Shown here: positions 1 through 8,379 of the stretch, one piece after another
Numbering within the stretch: position 1 is the stretch's first letter
Layout: each line of letters begins with the position of its first letter
From: Vaginimicrobium propionicum
GTDB lineage: Bacteria; Actinomycetota; Actinomycetes; Propionibacteriales; Propionibacteriaceae
Length of the DNA stretch: 64,000 bases
Assembly (NCBI RefSeq): GCF_900155645.1
Contig: NZ_LT706985.1
Span: 186,001 to 250,000 of the forward strand
Direction of reading: 5' to 3'
Program-made: the position numbers and the translations under genes
The notes under the pieces: generated by a model
What the model saw: the letters and a program-made list of their open reading frames with translations, nothing else
Databases searched by the model: none
Told to the model about the DNA's origin: nothing

Positions 1-393
1 CTATTTTGTATTCAGCTCGCCTACCAAATTCAACGTCGTGGTAGAGCTCGTGGCATAACTGGCTTTGCAGTGGATCCTGGAATAGTTACTGGTACCCGAA
101 TTTTTCGTAATTATCCGGTAGCTATTCGCTCCGCCTATCAGGTGGCCGCCCCGGTAATAAAAGGGTCAGCGGCGAAAATGTCAGCTCTAAGTGCCGGCAA
201 AGATTTGGCTTGGGTTGCGGTTGATAAAGGGGCTGAGGCTTTGGCTGGAAAGTACATTTCACATCGTCAGGCTGTGGCTAGTTCGCCTGAAAGTTACAAT
301 CTGGAGCTTTCCGACGCTGTTTGGCGCGCGTGTATGAGATTGACCGAGAATCATGTGTCTGCTCAAACTAGAGGCCGTCAACGTAATCGTTGA
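1..393 (+). CDS. Short-chain dehydrogenase/reductase, C-terminal part
   Basis: The frame is open from the first base, so the gene starts left of the window and only the last 130 residues are visible. The visible part resembles the C-terminal third of retinol-dehydrogenase-like SDR enzymes: an ITGFAVDPGIVTGTRI stretch matches the family's 'V.ALHPG.V.T' segment after the catalytic Tyr/Lys, and SPESYNLELSDAVWRACMRL matches the family's closing helix. The Rossmann glycine motif and the active-site YxxxK lie outside the window. The substrate cannot be told. Family fairly sure, function open. Confidence 0.7.
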   Translation, partial: LFCIQLAYQIQRRGRARGITGFAVDPGIVTGTRIFRNYPVAIRSAYQVAAPVIKGSAAKMSALSAGKDLAWVAVDKGAEALAGKYISHRQAVASSPESYNLELSDAVWRACMRLTENHVSAQTRGRQRNR

Positions 394-397
394 CGGC
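374..397. terminator. Perfect hairpin over the SDR stop codon
   Basis: GCCGTCAACG and CGTTGACGGC form a 10-bp perfect stem with a TAAT loop; the SDR stop codon lies in the right arm. No T-run follows on either strand, so factor-independent termination would be weak. It sits between the convergent SDR gene and ABC permease gene and may limit read-through. A chance or mRNA-stability role is equally possible. Confidence 0.3.
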
Positions 398-423
398 TCC
401 CTCTAGTGTCAGTAGTGCGGCAG

Positions 424-1254
424 TTAGCTAAGAGATACTTTCTTATTCCAGGAGTAAGCCGTTCGAACAGCCAAAATAATGGCCAGTATAGGCACAATTA
501 GGAAGGCCGTTAGTGGCATTACGGGATTGGCTCCTTGGATGAAGTCCCCAATGGAATAAGTAACTATGCTTCCAACAGTACCTGGTTCAAGCGAGATGCC
601 CAGTCGTAACACGTAGATTGATATCACCCCAAGGAGTTGGCAGACCACATAGTAGCCGACCCAAGTCACTATTGGGCCTCCGAATTTGCCTAATCTCCTT
701 GCCCAGGCCTCGAAACCTACTGAGATCGAGAAATATAGGGGGATGATCTCTGTTAGAACGAGAATTATTAGATAACAGATGATTGCCACCATCAGCCCGC
801 CTGGAAGCATAGACCATATTTCGTGAAGAACACTGAAAGTACTGCGAACGGGTGCGCCGAATCCGCCGTGTCCTTTAATGATTCCAAAAATCGCCAACAG
901 CCAAACAATGCTGGCTAATGTCAGGCCTGCCGAAATGAAAAGTGTTATGGCTGACCAGAATAGTTTCGTCCAGTATTTAGTTGCGCCTGGAGCTGGAATA
1001 GTTTGAGTCAAGTAGCCGGTTGTCGTGTAATTGGTTCGCCAATAGTCGACTACTAGATAGGCGACAGGGCCGATGGCTACAACTGCTATGCCTAGTAGAT
1101 CCAGCAGGATAAAGAATCCCGAAATGCCGGCTGATTGGCTGGTTAGCCACATACCCAGGCTGGCAAGTAGCTGGACAAGGAAGCCAATGCCGATAAATAC
1201 CAGCAGTGGCTTAGTGGTTCGCTTTATTTCGTATTTCATTAGTGTTGCGACCAT
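424..1254 (-). CDS. ABC transporter permease (YtrC/ABC-2-like)
   Basis: A 276-residue, very hydrophobic protein with about six membrane segments and a short basic cytoplasmic start (MKYEIKRT). It is probably the membrane partner of the ATPase encoded just upstream, whose 3' end it overlaps by 16 bases. The start is an ATG with a GGGAGG ribosome site 7 bases ahead inside the ATPase gene, so translation is probably coupled. I recognise no family-specific substrate motif. Context (YtrA-type regulator, ATPase, single permease) suggests an export or envelope-stress transporter; substrate unknown. Confidence 0.8.
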   Translation of the reverse strand: MVATLMKYEIKRTTKPLLVFIGIGFLVQLLASLGMWLTSQSAGISGFFILLDLLGIAVVAIGPVAYLVVDYWRTNYTTTGYLTQTIPAPGATKYWTKLFWSAITLFISAGLTLASIVWLLAIFGIIKGHGGFGAPVRSTFSVLHEIWSMLPGGLMVAIICYLIILVLTEIIPLYFSISVGFEAWARRLGKFGGPIVTWVGYYVVCQLLGVISIYVLRLGISLEPGTVGSIVTYSIGDFIQGANPVMPLTAFLIVPILAIILAVRTAYSWNKKVSLS

Positions 1255-1952
1255 GAGTAAACCTCCCTGAAAATCTGGTCGATGCTCTTTTGGTGTTCCG
1301 CGCGTAGATTGTCCACCTGGTCTGCCAGTAATGTCTTTCCGTAACGCATCATTACGACGGCGTCTAGCACCGGCTCTAAGTCGTGAATGAGATGGGTGGA
1401 GATGAGCACTAAAGAGTCGTCGCTGATGCCGCGCAAAATGCCGTCCATAATGACTTGCCTAGCTGCTGGGTCTACGCCAGAGATAGGTTCATCGAGTAAG
1501 AACACCTTTGCATTGCGTGCCAGGGTTAGGGCGATTTGGACTTTTTCTCCCATACCTTTGCTCATTTGATTCAATTTCATTTGCTTGTTTAATCCAAAGA
1601 AGCCGATTAGATCGTTGGCTTTTTCGGTGTCAAAGTCAGTAAAGAAATCGTTGAAATAAGAAATTAGTGAGATAACTGTTGCCGAGCGTGGCAAAAAGTC
1701 AGCGTCAGGCAAGAAAGCCACGTGAGCTTTGGATTCGGTTCCTGGGGTAAAACCGGCTATCTCTACGTCCCCGCTGTAGTCGTACATGAGACCGGCGAGA
1801 ATTTTTAGCAAAGTAGTTTTTCCGCAGCCATTTTCGCCTAATAAACCAACTATTTGGCCATAAGGCAGGCTCAAATTGAGCCCATCTAAGGCTGCGATTG
1901 GGCCGTAATTCTTATGGACATTTACGGCTCTGATAGCTGTGTCGTTGTTCAT
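1239..1952 (-). CDS. ABC transporter ATP-binding protein
   Basis: A 237-residue nucleotide-binding subunit. Walker A GENGCGKTT lies at residues 39-47, the signature SKGMGEK at 131-137, Walker B FLLDEP at 151-156, and an ISTHLIHD H-loop follows. The 'SKGM' signature instead of LSGGQ is usual in the CcmA/YtrB group that pairs with ABC-2-type permeases. I chose the ATG at 1952 because AAAGG lies 9 bases ahead; the ATG at 1961 overlaps the regulator stop (ATGA) but has no spacing to a ribosome site, and 1976 has none. It should energise the permease encoded downstream. Confidence 0.92.
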   Translation of the reverse strand: MNNDTAIRAVNVHKNYGPIAALDGLNLSLPYGQIVGLLGENGCGKTTLLKILAGLMYDYSGDVEIAGFTPGTESKAHVAFLPDADFLPRSATVISLISYFNDFFTDFDTEKANDLIGFFGLNKQMKLNQMSKGMGEKVQIALTLARNAKVFLLDEPISGVDPAARQVIMDGILRGISDDSLVLISTHLIHDLEPVLDAVVMMRYGKTLLADQVDNLRAEHQKSIDQIFREVYSWSQH

Positions 1953-1957
1953 TGTCG

Positions 1958-2320
1958 TCATCCTTTCTTTGGCCAACGTTGTTCAATAAGTTCAAGCGCT
2001 TGTTCGCGTGCGATTCCTAAACCGGTGCAGCTATCTATAAAGCCGTCGGCTAGTTGGGCAGCCTGTTGTGCTTTTAGTTGAGAAATTTTGGCGAGATCAT
2101 CAGTTACGAATCGCCCAGCGGTACGTTCTGCTCGACACAGCCCCTGGCGCTCCAATTCTGCTAGTGAGCGTTGCACGGTGTTTGGGTTCACCCCAAGGTC
2201 GGCAGCTAAATCGCGCACCCCAGGAATTTTTTGTCCAGGCTTCCATTGCCCTGTGACTAGTCGTCTAGTGAACTCTTCTAGTAATTGAGTCCAGATAGGT
2301 AAAGCTGGATCGAACTGCAT
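1958..2320 (-). CDS. GntR-family regulator, YtrA subfamily
   Basis: A 120-residue regulator: a winged helix near residues 10-75 (PGVRDLAADLGVNPNTVQRS is the recognition region) and only a short helical C-terminal tail, which marks the YtrA subgroup rather than FadR or HutC types. It is the first gene of a three-gene unit with an ABC ATPase and a permease; YtrA regulators generally repress such units and themselves. A perfect 18-bp palindrome 27 bases upstream of the start is the likely operator. Inducer not deducible. Confidence 0.88.
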   Translation of the reverse strand: MQFDPALPIWTQLLEEFTRRLVTGQWKPGQKIPGVRDLAADLGVNPNTVQRSLAELERQGLCRAERTAGRFVTDDLAKISQLKAQQAAQLADGFIDSCTGLGIAREQALELIEQRWPKKG

Positions 2321-2346
2321 GGCACCCCCTCATCCAGTGTCTTAAT

Positions 2347-2364
2347 GTATTAAGCGCTTAATAC
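2347..2364. promoter_or_regulatory. Likely operator of the YtrA-type regulator
   Basis: GTATTAAGCGCTTAATAC is a perfect 18-bp palindrome in the leader of the regulator/ABC operon, 27 bases before its start codon. GntR-family dimers bind such dyads, so autorepression is the natural reading. Binding itself is inferred. Confidence 0.6.
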
Positions 2365-2410
2365 TGTATGACAGTGGGTAGCGGGTGTCAATATGGTTTG
2401 TGATGTGTTA

Positions 2411-3997
2411 TTAAATGACCAGTACCACCTGAACGAGCAGGATCTTCGCTATCATTCCCAATGCGAAGGTGGCTGAATATCCTGATTCGGTACGCTCATC
2501 GTTTATTAAAGTTTGGACGTGATTTAGCAGCGCGGGCTGACCGACGAAACCAGCTAAAGCACCCGCTACGCGCGCTTGTGATAGCCCAAGTTGACGTCCA
2601 AGTAGCCAGAAGAACACCAATATAGGGGCTAGTAATAGGGCAGTTAGCCCAACTTTTATGCCATCTATTGAGAAGGCCACTGACGCGAATGCCTGGCCAG
2701 ATGACAAACCAACGGCGGCTAAAAAGAGTACCAGTCCCAATTGACGGATAGTTAAATTAGCCGCATTCGGCATCGTCCAAATAATCGGTCCGGTACGGTC
2801 TAAACGCCCCAAAATCAAGCCAACCACTAACGGGCCTGCGGCGCTACCAAGGGCTATCGAGCCGAGATTACCCAACGATATGGACACCAGACCAAGTGCC
2901 ACACCTAAGGTTATTCCCAAGCCTACAGACCAAAAATCAACTTCCGTGATTTTGCGTTCAGAATCGCCGAATACTCTAGCTAGCTCATCCTCGCGCTCTG
3001 GAGGAAAAACCACCATCACCCGGTCACCTAATTGCAAAGTGGTTTGAGCTGTAGGCAGCAGGTCAGCATCCCCTCGCCGAATCCTGGTGAGCAATGAATC
3101 GTATTGAGCCGGTATGCCTAATTCGGCTACTGTTCGTCCAGCCATATTGGGGTTGGATACCGTGAAGCGACGGAAATCAACATCCGCACGTGAGTCAGTT
3201 AAATCTTCACTAACTGAGTGTCCCAACGCATCAACGGCAGTTTTTACGCCATCGGGCAGGCCGACAACCCAAACTAAATCATTAATAGATAAGTAGTCAT
3301 GGGGATTAGCTACTCGGGCTTTGCCCTCGTGTAGTAAATAGCTGACGCGTACGCTGCCTTCGTCGCGGCCAGTTATCTCAGCGATTCCCGGAATGTCTAG
3401 GACGCGCATTGGGTTCTCCACTTTCACAGTGGCGGTCTCTAAACCTTCGTTTGCGCTTGGCGTGGCATCTTTGTTGGCTGGTAGCGGTATTTTAGCGGCC
3501 ACAGTCAATGCGATCATGGTCACTATTACCCCTAGTGGATAGGCGATTGCGTAACCAACTGCCGGATCGGTTGATCCATCAGAGGCGTCTGCTGCAGCCG
3601 CTAATGCTGGGGTGGCGGTTAATACTCCTGCGAATAATCCCGACGCCATTTCGGAGCCAACTCCCATAGGCTTAGCCGCTAGAGCCACTATCAGTGCAAA
3701 TAGCGCCAGCAGAACTACCGTTCCGGCAAGTAGACTGGCCTGTTTCTTAAGATCGCGGAAAAATGATGAGCCGGCCGCTAACCCGATGGTGTATACAAAA
3801 AGTGCCAATCCAATCGACTGAACGATCTCGAAACCTTGGCCAAGGCTAGGGTCTAGCGATCCGATGGCTAGACCTACAAATAGCGCACCGGCAGGGCCGA
3901 ATTTTAAGGGTCCAAACGGGATTGCGCCAACTAGGGTGCCTAGCGCTACCGCCAGGAAGAGGGTTAGTAATGGATTAGCGGCCAAAATCTCAATCAC
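2411..3997 (-). CDS. AspT/YidE-like transporter with two TrkA-C domains
   Basis: A 528-residue membrane protein: about five N-terminal membrane segments (residues 1-180), a soluble middle (about 200-350) with two TrkA-C-like (RCK_C) modules, and about five C-terminal segments. This split layout is that of the aspartate:alanine exchanger family (AspT, YidE, YbjL). Members exchange carboxylates or amino acids, but most are uncharacterised, and no decarboxylase gene lies beside it. The start is GTG at 3997 with only a weak ribosome site. Family sure, substrate unknown. Confidence 0.85.
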   Translation of the reverse strand: MIEILAANPLLTLFLAVALGTLVGAIPFGPLKFGPAGALFVGLAIGSLDPSLGQGFEIVQSIGLALFVYTIGLAAGSSFFRDLKKQASLLAGTVVLLALFALIVALAAKPMGVGSEMASGLFAGVLTATPALAAAADASDGSTDPAVGYAIAYPLGVIVTMIALTVAAKIPLPANKDATPSANEGLETATVKVENPMRVLDIPGIAEITGRDEGSVRVSYLLHEGKARVANPHDYLSINDLVWVVGLPDGVKTAVDALGHSVSEDLTDSRADVDFRRFTVSNPNMAGRTVAELGIPAQYDSLLTRIRRGDADLLPTAQTTLQLGDRVMVVFPPEREDELARVFGDSERKITEVDFWSVGLGITLGVALGLVSISLGNLGSIALGSAAGPLVVGLILGRLDRTGPIIWTMPNAANLTIRQLGLVLFLAAVGLSSGQAFASVAFSIDGIKVGLTALLLAPILVFFWLLGRQLGLSQARVAGALAGFVGQPALLNHVQTLINDERTESGYSATFALGMIAKILLVQVVLVI

Positions 3998-4048
3998 AAT
4001 CCAAGGTTAGTAGACCGTAGAGCGTGCAGCTTGCCGCCAGCCAATGAA

Positions 4049-4993
4049 TCAAGCCTCCAATACTGTTCTAATCTCCTCAAGGTTTTTGGGAAATAGTGTG
4101 CTAAGGGTAAGGCGCATTAATCTCGTGTTGTCTGTGGAGTCGGTATAAAGCTGGACGTTTCCGCTGCCTCGGTTAACTATGGTTCGTCCGTCTTGAGATC
4201 CACCTATTTGAACCTTGACTTTGGCTTTAACGCTTTGGGTGATGGTTGGGTCAGCTAATAAGGCCAGGGTCAGTAGGTCATGTATGCGACATCCAAGCAC
4301 TCGGTGACGCTGCCAGTAGCTGTTTAGATAGTTACGGGTTATGTCGTGAATTAGAGTGCCTATTGGTTGTCCGGCAAGACCAAGCTGAAAACATAATTCC
4401 CTGATATTGGGTGTTAATACTGCCTTGGCAGTGGCGTCTAGGCCGACCATGTCTAGATGTTGCCAATCTTGAGCAAATACTGTTGCAGCAGAGTTGGGAT
4501 CTTGCCAGATATTAAACTCTGCCCAATTGGAGACGTTGCCACCGAACTCTGCCCCGCCCATAATGGATAAGCCTTCAGCAAGTTGCGGCAATCTCGGCTC
4601 CAAGCGGATAGCGTCCGCGATATTTGTCAACGGCCCTAGCCCCACGAGCCGAATTTCGCCAGGGTTGGCGCGCACAGTTTCGACAATGAATCTACCGGCA
4701 TTTTCGTGCACATTGATTTGGCCGGCGTCTAAGTGCACTCCGCCTAAACCACCAGCGCCGTGGACGTCTTCACTGCGTTGTCGACCTTGAGATTGCAGAC
4801 CTTGTATCAGAGGTATGTCTGGGCGTTTGGCTAGGTTTAATAGGCCTGCAGCGTTAGCAGTTACGTCAGTTATGTCCACATTGCCGCCAACGGTTGTTGT
4901 CCCCATGACTTCGAATTTGTGGTATTTAAGAGCAAAAAGCAGGGCAATAGCGTCATCCACGCCGGGGTCGGTGTCGATAAGAAGTTTTAGCAC
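4049..4993 (-). CDS. Inosine/uridine-preferring nucleoside hydrolase family
   Basis: A 314-residue enzyme with the family's calcium-binding signature DTDPGVDDA at residues 7-15, a later GGAEFGGNVSNWAEFNIWQDP substrate-site stretch, and the C-terminal HDLLTLAL segment holding a conserved His and Asp. Such enzymes hydrolyse the N-glycosidic bond of nucleosides to base and ribose for salvage. The start is GTG at 4993, divergent from cysE. No nucleoside transporter is adjacent. Base preference cannot be read from the sequence. Confidence 0.9.
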   Translation of the reverse strand: MLKLLIDTDPGVDDAIALLFALKYHKFEVMGTTTVGGNVDITDVTANAAGLLNLAKRPDIPLIQGLQSQGRQRSEDVHGAGGLGGVHLDAGQINVHENAGRFIVETVRANPGEIRLVGLGPLTNIADAIRLEPRLPQLAEGLSIMGGAEFGGNVSNWAEFNIWQDPNSAATVFAQDWQHLDMVGLDATAKAVLTPNIRELCFQLGLAGQPIGTLIHDITRNYLNSYWQRHRVLGCRIHDLLTLALLADPTITQSVKAKVKVQIGGSQDGRTIVNRGSGNVQLYTDSTDNTRLMRLTLSTLFPKNLEEIRTVLEA

Positions 4994-5095
4994 TCAGCTA
5001 TCTTTGCGCAATAATGCTTTGCATGTATCTATCTAGGCCTGGTTGTTGGCTTAGATATTTCAATAAAGTGTGTATTGATGGCCTAAGGAGTGGTT

Positions 5096-5887
5096 GTGGA
5101 ACCAGTGCCTAGTGAGCAAATTTGGCATCAAGTGCGGATAGAGGCTGCCCGCGATGCCGCGCTAGAGCCATCTTTGGCAGGGTTTCTCCATGAAGCGGTG
5201 CTGCGCCACCCCTCGTTGGAATCAGCCCTTAGCTCTCTGTTAGCGGGTAAATTGGCTAATCATGCTATGACTGCTTCCGCTTTGGAATGTCTAATTGACG
5301 AGGCTTTTGCTGAGTCAAATATTCAAGACGCGATTCGAGCCGATCTGCAAGCTGTCGTTACTCGCGACCCTGCGACTTTGGGCTATAGTCAGCCGCTGCT
5401 GTACTTCAAAGGATTTCAATCCATCCAAAGCTATCGAGTTGCTCATCATTATTGGACGAGTGGGCATCAGCCGCTATCACTATTTTTGCAATCGCGTATT
5501 TCGGAAGTATTCGCGGTAGACATTCATCCTGGCGCCAGAATTGGCAGAGGCATAATGTTCGACCATGCAACATCCGTGGTTATCGGCGCGACAGCGGTTG
5601 TAGGTGACGATTTTTCGATGTTGCACGAAGTCACCCTCGGCGGTACTGGCAAAGAGTGTGGCGACCGCCATCCCAAGATTGGCCGAGGGGTGATGATAGG
5701 TGCTGGCGCTAAAGTGCTTGGCAATATCAAGGTCGGAGATTGCGCCAGAATTGGTGCCGGTTCAGTAGTGCTGCGAGATGTGCCCGCCCACACTACGGTT
5801 ACCGGGGTGCCAGCGCGCGAGATTGATGCACCTACAGAATCTTTCCCCGCTTTGACGATGAATCAAATGCTGGACGACATAAATTAA
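5096..5887 (+). CDS. cysE: Serine O-acetyltransferase
   Basis: A 263-residue protein of the long CysE form. The helical N-terminal domain (1-130) is followed by left-handed beta-helix hexapeptide repeats (about 140-240) containing the family stretches DIHPGARIGRGI, HATSVVIG, LGGTGKECGDRHPKIG and GAGAKVLGNIKVGD. It acetylates serine to O-acetylserine, the first step of cysteine synthesis. I chose GTG at 5096, with AAGGAG five bases ahead, over GTG at 5090, which overlaps that site. No cysK lies beside it here. Confidence 0.95.
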   Translation: MEPVPSEQIWHQVRIEAARDAALEPSLAGFLHEAVLRHPSLESALSSLLAGKLANHAMTASALECLIDEAFAESNIQDAIRADLQAVVTRDPATLGYSQPLLYFKGFQSIQSYRVAHHYWTSGHQPLSLFLQSRISEVFAVDIHPGARIGRGIMFDHATSVVIGATAVVGDDFSMLHEVTLGGTGKECGDRHPKIGRGVMIGAGAKVLGNIKVGDCARIGAGSVVLRDVPAHTTVTGVPAREIDAPTESFPALTMNQMLDDIN

Positions 5888-6069
5888 AATTGGTTGTGAA
5901 TAGCGTCCAATAATATTTTTATTTCTGCTATAAGAAATCTTTTTCTGCTGGAAAAAATTGCTTGTGGAAAACACTTATTTACTTAATTTAGCTCTATAAA
6001 TTATTCCTTGTCTCAGATATCTGGTGACTAGCGCTGCGCCATCTATCAACGTGTCAAGGAAGGTTAATC

Positions 6070-7164
6070 GTGTTCTTAAATTTAAGGCACCATGGTCGTA
6101 TAGCATCATTATCATTTGTATTTGCGCTAGTGGCAGCCATGTTTGCGGTTTTTTCAGTTTCCCCAGCTAGGGCTGAGGAAAGCTTTCGGGTGAGCTCTAC
6201 CGGGTCCTCCTTATCTGGAGTGCCAATTGATCGAACTGTTCCTTGGGGGTTTAAGCCATCATTAATAGATGTCGTTAATTGGAAGAATAAGACTAGAATT
6301 CAAACATATTGTGTTGAAAGAAATGTGGGCATAGTTCCTGGTGCTGAATTAAAAATTGCTGACTGGGATAGCTTTCCGGGGGATAATCAATTTGCTAAAT
6401 CTAGTCAGGCTCGCGCCAAAGCGGCTTGGATAGCGGCTCATAGTTTCCCGAATATTAGCATTGACCAGCTAAGAACAGACTCTGCTATTCCAGATTTGAA
6501 CCCAAGAGAGGCCGTTACTGCCACTCAATCAGCTATTTGGCATTTTACTGATGGGTTTGAATTAGATGGCAAACTCGCTTTCGAGCGTGTGCTTAAGCTC
6601 TATGACTACCTGGTTGGTGCAGCAAATACGGGAGCAACTTCGGCTAAATTGACGATTTCTGCTTCTTTTAATCCCAAGGTTGTGGACGGCAAATTAGGAC
6701 CCTTGCGCTTTAACTCCAGTGCTCCGATGGTGAAAGTGTCTGAGTTTCCGTTATCGCTGATGGATGCTGCCGGAAATGAGGTAGCGGCCGATGAAGTGCC
6801 TACAAACCAAGATTTGTTTTTCCAGTTATCTCCTGGTGCTAGCGAAGGTGAAGCTGAAGTGAGCGCGACAGTTGATGGCAGTGAGTTGGTTGGCCAGCTC
6901 TTATTGCCGATAGCTGCTCAAGAGCGCCACCAAACACTAATGATCGTCAATGCAAAACAATATGAAACAAGCATCACAGTTGGGGTGAAATGGCCAGCCA
7001 TGCCACTAGAACCCAAACCTGAACCGACGCCCTCGCCAGCGTTTATGCCAAGTTCTAAGAATAAAGTGCCTAAACCGAGAGTGCTTCCGGCTACTGGGTC
7101 TGGAACGCTGATTTTCGATATCTTGTCTAAATACCAGCTTGACAGCTATCGGGAAATATTTTGA
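6070..7164 (+). CDS. Secreted thioester-domain protein with LPATG motif
   Basis: A 364-residue protein with a signal peptide (basic start, hydrophobic core about 11-33, cut near ARAEE). Cys81 (QTYCVERN) and Gln153 (ATQSAIWHFTDG) match the Cys and Gln of thioester domains, which in Gram-positive surface adhesins form an internal bond that can attach covalently to host or surface amines. A beta-rich region follows, then a Pro-rich linker (about 312-337) and LPATG at 339-343. The tail after LPATG is only 21 residues, without the hydrophobic segment and basic end needed for sortase anchoring. GTG start with AAGGAAGG six bases ahead. No sortase gene in the window. Confidence 0.8.
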   Translation: MFLNLRHHGRIASLSFVFALVAAMFAVFSVSPARAEESFRVSSTGSSLSGVPIDRTVPWGFKPSLIDVVNWKNKTRIQTYCVERNVGIVPGAELKIADWDSFPGDNQFAKSSQARAKAAWIAAHSFPNISIDQLRTDSAIPDLNPREAVTATQSAIWHFTDGFELDGKLAFERVLKLYDYLVGAANTGATSAKLTISASFNPKVVDGKLGPLRFNSSAPMVKVSEFPLSLMDAAGNEVAADEVPTNQDLFFQLSPGASEGEAEVSATVDGSELVGQLLLPIAAQERHQTLMIVNAKQYETSITVGVKWPAMPLEPKPEPTPSPAFMPSSKNKVPKPRVLPATGSGTLIFDILSKYQLDSYREIF

Positions 7165-7192
7165 ATATCTCAAAAGATGTTAACCTGATTGG

Positions 7193-7618
7193 GTGACTGA
7201 AACAGATTGGCCAACCAAGATTAGGGGTGCCGGTCTGCGCGTAACAGCTCCCAGGTTAGCTGTTTTAACAGCTTTGGACACTAGTTCTCATGCCAGTGTT
7301 GATGAGGTAATCGAATCGGTTTCAGCACAAGGGGAAGTGCTCAGCGTCCAATCTGCCTATAACGTGCTAACTGATTTGGTTTCGGCTGGGTTAGTGCGCA
7401 GCATAGAACTAGCTCATCAACCAGCCAGATTCGAGATCGACACCGGTGACAATCATCATCATGTGGTCTGTTCGCGGTGTGGTCGCATTGAGGACGTCGA
7501 ATGTGCAGTTGGTTCCGCGCCATGCCTGACGCCAGCTAACGATCACGGCATGAGCGTTTGGAAAGCTGATGTGCTTTATCGCGGGCTGTGCGCTGACTGC
7601 CAATCTGCTAACAATTAA
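7193..7618 (+). CDS. Fur-family metal or peroxide regulator
   Basis: A 141-residue Fur-type repressor: a winged helix (1-80, recognition region SVQSAYNVLTDLVSAGLVR) and a metal-binding dimer domain with HHHVVCSRCG (Cys93, Cys96) and a second CADC (Cys133, Cys136), the structural zinc pair. This layout fits actinobacterial FurA/CatR-like or PerR-like proteins, but no katG or transporter is adjacent, so metal and targets cannot be told. GTG start at 7193 with no clear ribosome site. Its last four bases overlap the convergent TRIC gene. Confidence 0.88.
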   Translation: MTETDWPTKIRGAGLRVTAPRLAVLTALDTSSHASVDEVIESVSAQGEVLSVQSAYNVLTDLVSAGLVRSIELAHQPARFEIDTGDNHHHVVCSRCGRIEDVECAVGSAPCLTPANDHGMSVWKADVLYRGLCADCQSANN

Positions 7619-8349
7619 TCTTCCTCGGGCGGCTTGATAGCTTCGATGGAGCCAGTTGGTGCGTCCGCATGTTTTGTGCGTCTAAGACCTCGAATACGAA
7701 AGACCCTAGACATTCTCCCGGACGCTAAATCAATGCCACCACGCGGTAGCGACCAGCCATGACGTCGCGCGAACCAACCCAGCAGTAGACAGCTGATAAT
7801 ACACACCCCCATTGCCATGGGGGTGTGCCCTGTTTTAGCGATAATTAATGCCAAAATTGAACCAAATAATGCCACTGTTGCGTATAGTTCATTGCCGCCA
7901 AAAATTACTGGCACTCGTCCCGCTAATACATCTCGGATGACCCCGCCGCCAACCACGGTGATTGTGCCTAAGATGATACAAGCTAAGGGGGCTAGCCCGA
8001 AGGCCATAGCTTTCAGGGTGCCGGTAGTTGCCCAGCATCCCAAGGCCAATAGATCAGTAAAGCTGAGTAGTTTCGCGAATCGTTGCCCACTCATATTGAT
8101 TAGATAACCGAGAACGGTGGCGATGATGGCGCCTGTCATATAAATCGGATCAGTTAAAGCCACTGGCATAGTGCTTAGCAGCACGTCGCGTAGCATGCCG
8201 CCACCCAAAGCGGTCGTTATAGCCAACACTGCAAAGCCGATAATGTCGAACTTCAATGATCTAGCTAGTGCGGCAGCCATTAAGCCACTGCTGAGTACGC
8301 CGGTAACTTCGACGATTCTAAAAAGCAGACTGGGATTAAATTCGACCAC
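7615..8349 (-). CDS. TRIC-type cation channel family protein (UPF0126)
   Basis: A 244-residue membrane protein with about seven segments built from two similar halves, each with the family glycine/arginine signature: GGGMLRDVL near residue 48 and GGGVIRDVLAGRVP near residue 135. Prokaryotic TRIC homologues form trimeric potassium/cation pores; many genomes label them YicG/UPF0126. The C-terminal 40 residues are basic and cytoplasmic. GTG start. The gene converges on the Fur-family gene with a 4-base overlap. Confidence 0.88.
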   Translation of the reverse strand: MVEFNPSLLFRIVEVTGVLSSGLMAAALARSLKFDIIGFAVLAITTALGGGMLRDVLLSTMPVALTDPIYMTGAIIATVLGYLINMSGQRFAKLLSFTDLLALGCWATTGTLKAMAFGLAPLACIILGTITVVGGGVIRDVLAGRVPVIFGGNELYATVALFGSILALIIAKTGHTPMAMGVCIISCLLLGWFARRHGWSLPRGGIDLASGRMSRVFRIRGLRRTKHADAPTGSIEAIKPPEED

Positions 8350-8379
8350 TGTTAAAGGCTATCTCAGCTAGTCGGTTAG

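Noticed and set aside
5888-6069. Small RNA or small gene in the A/T-rich gap after cysE
   Set aside because: No hairpin with T-run and no start with ribosome site other than that of the thioester protein; it most likely holds only a promoter.
7081-7192. Frameshift hiding the sortase membrane anchor of the thioester protein
   Set aside because: Neither alternative frame after LPATG encodes a hydrophobic segment; both meet stops within about 15 codons.
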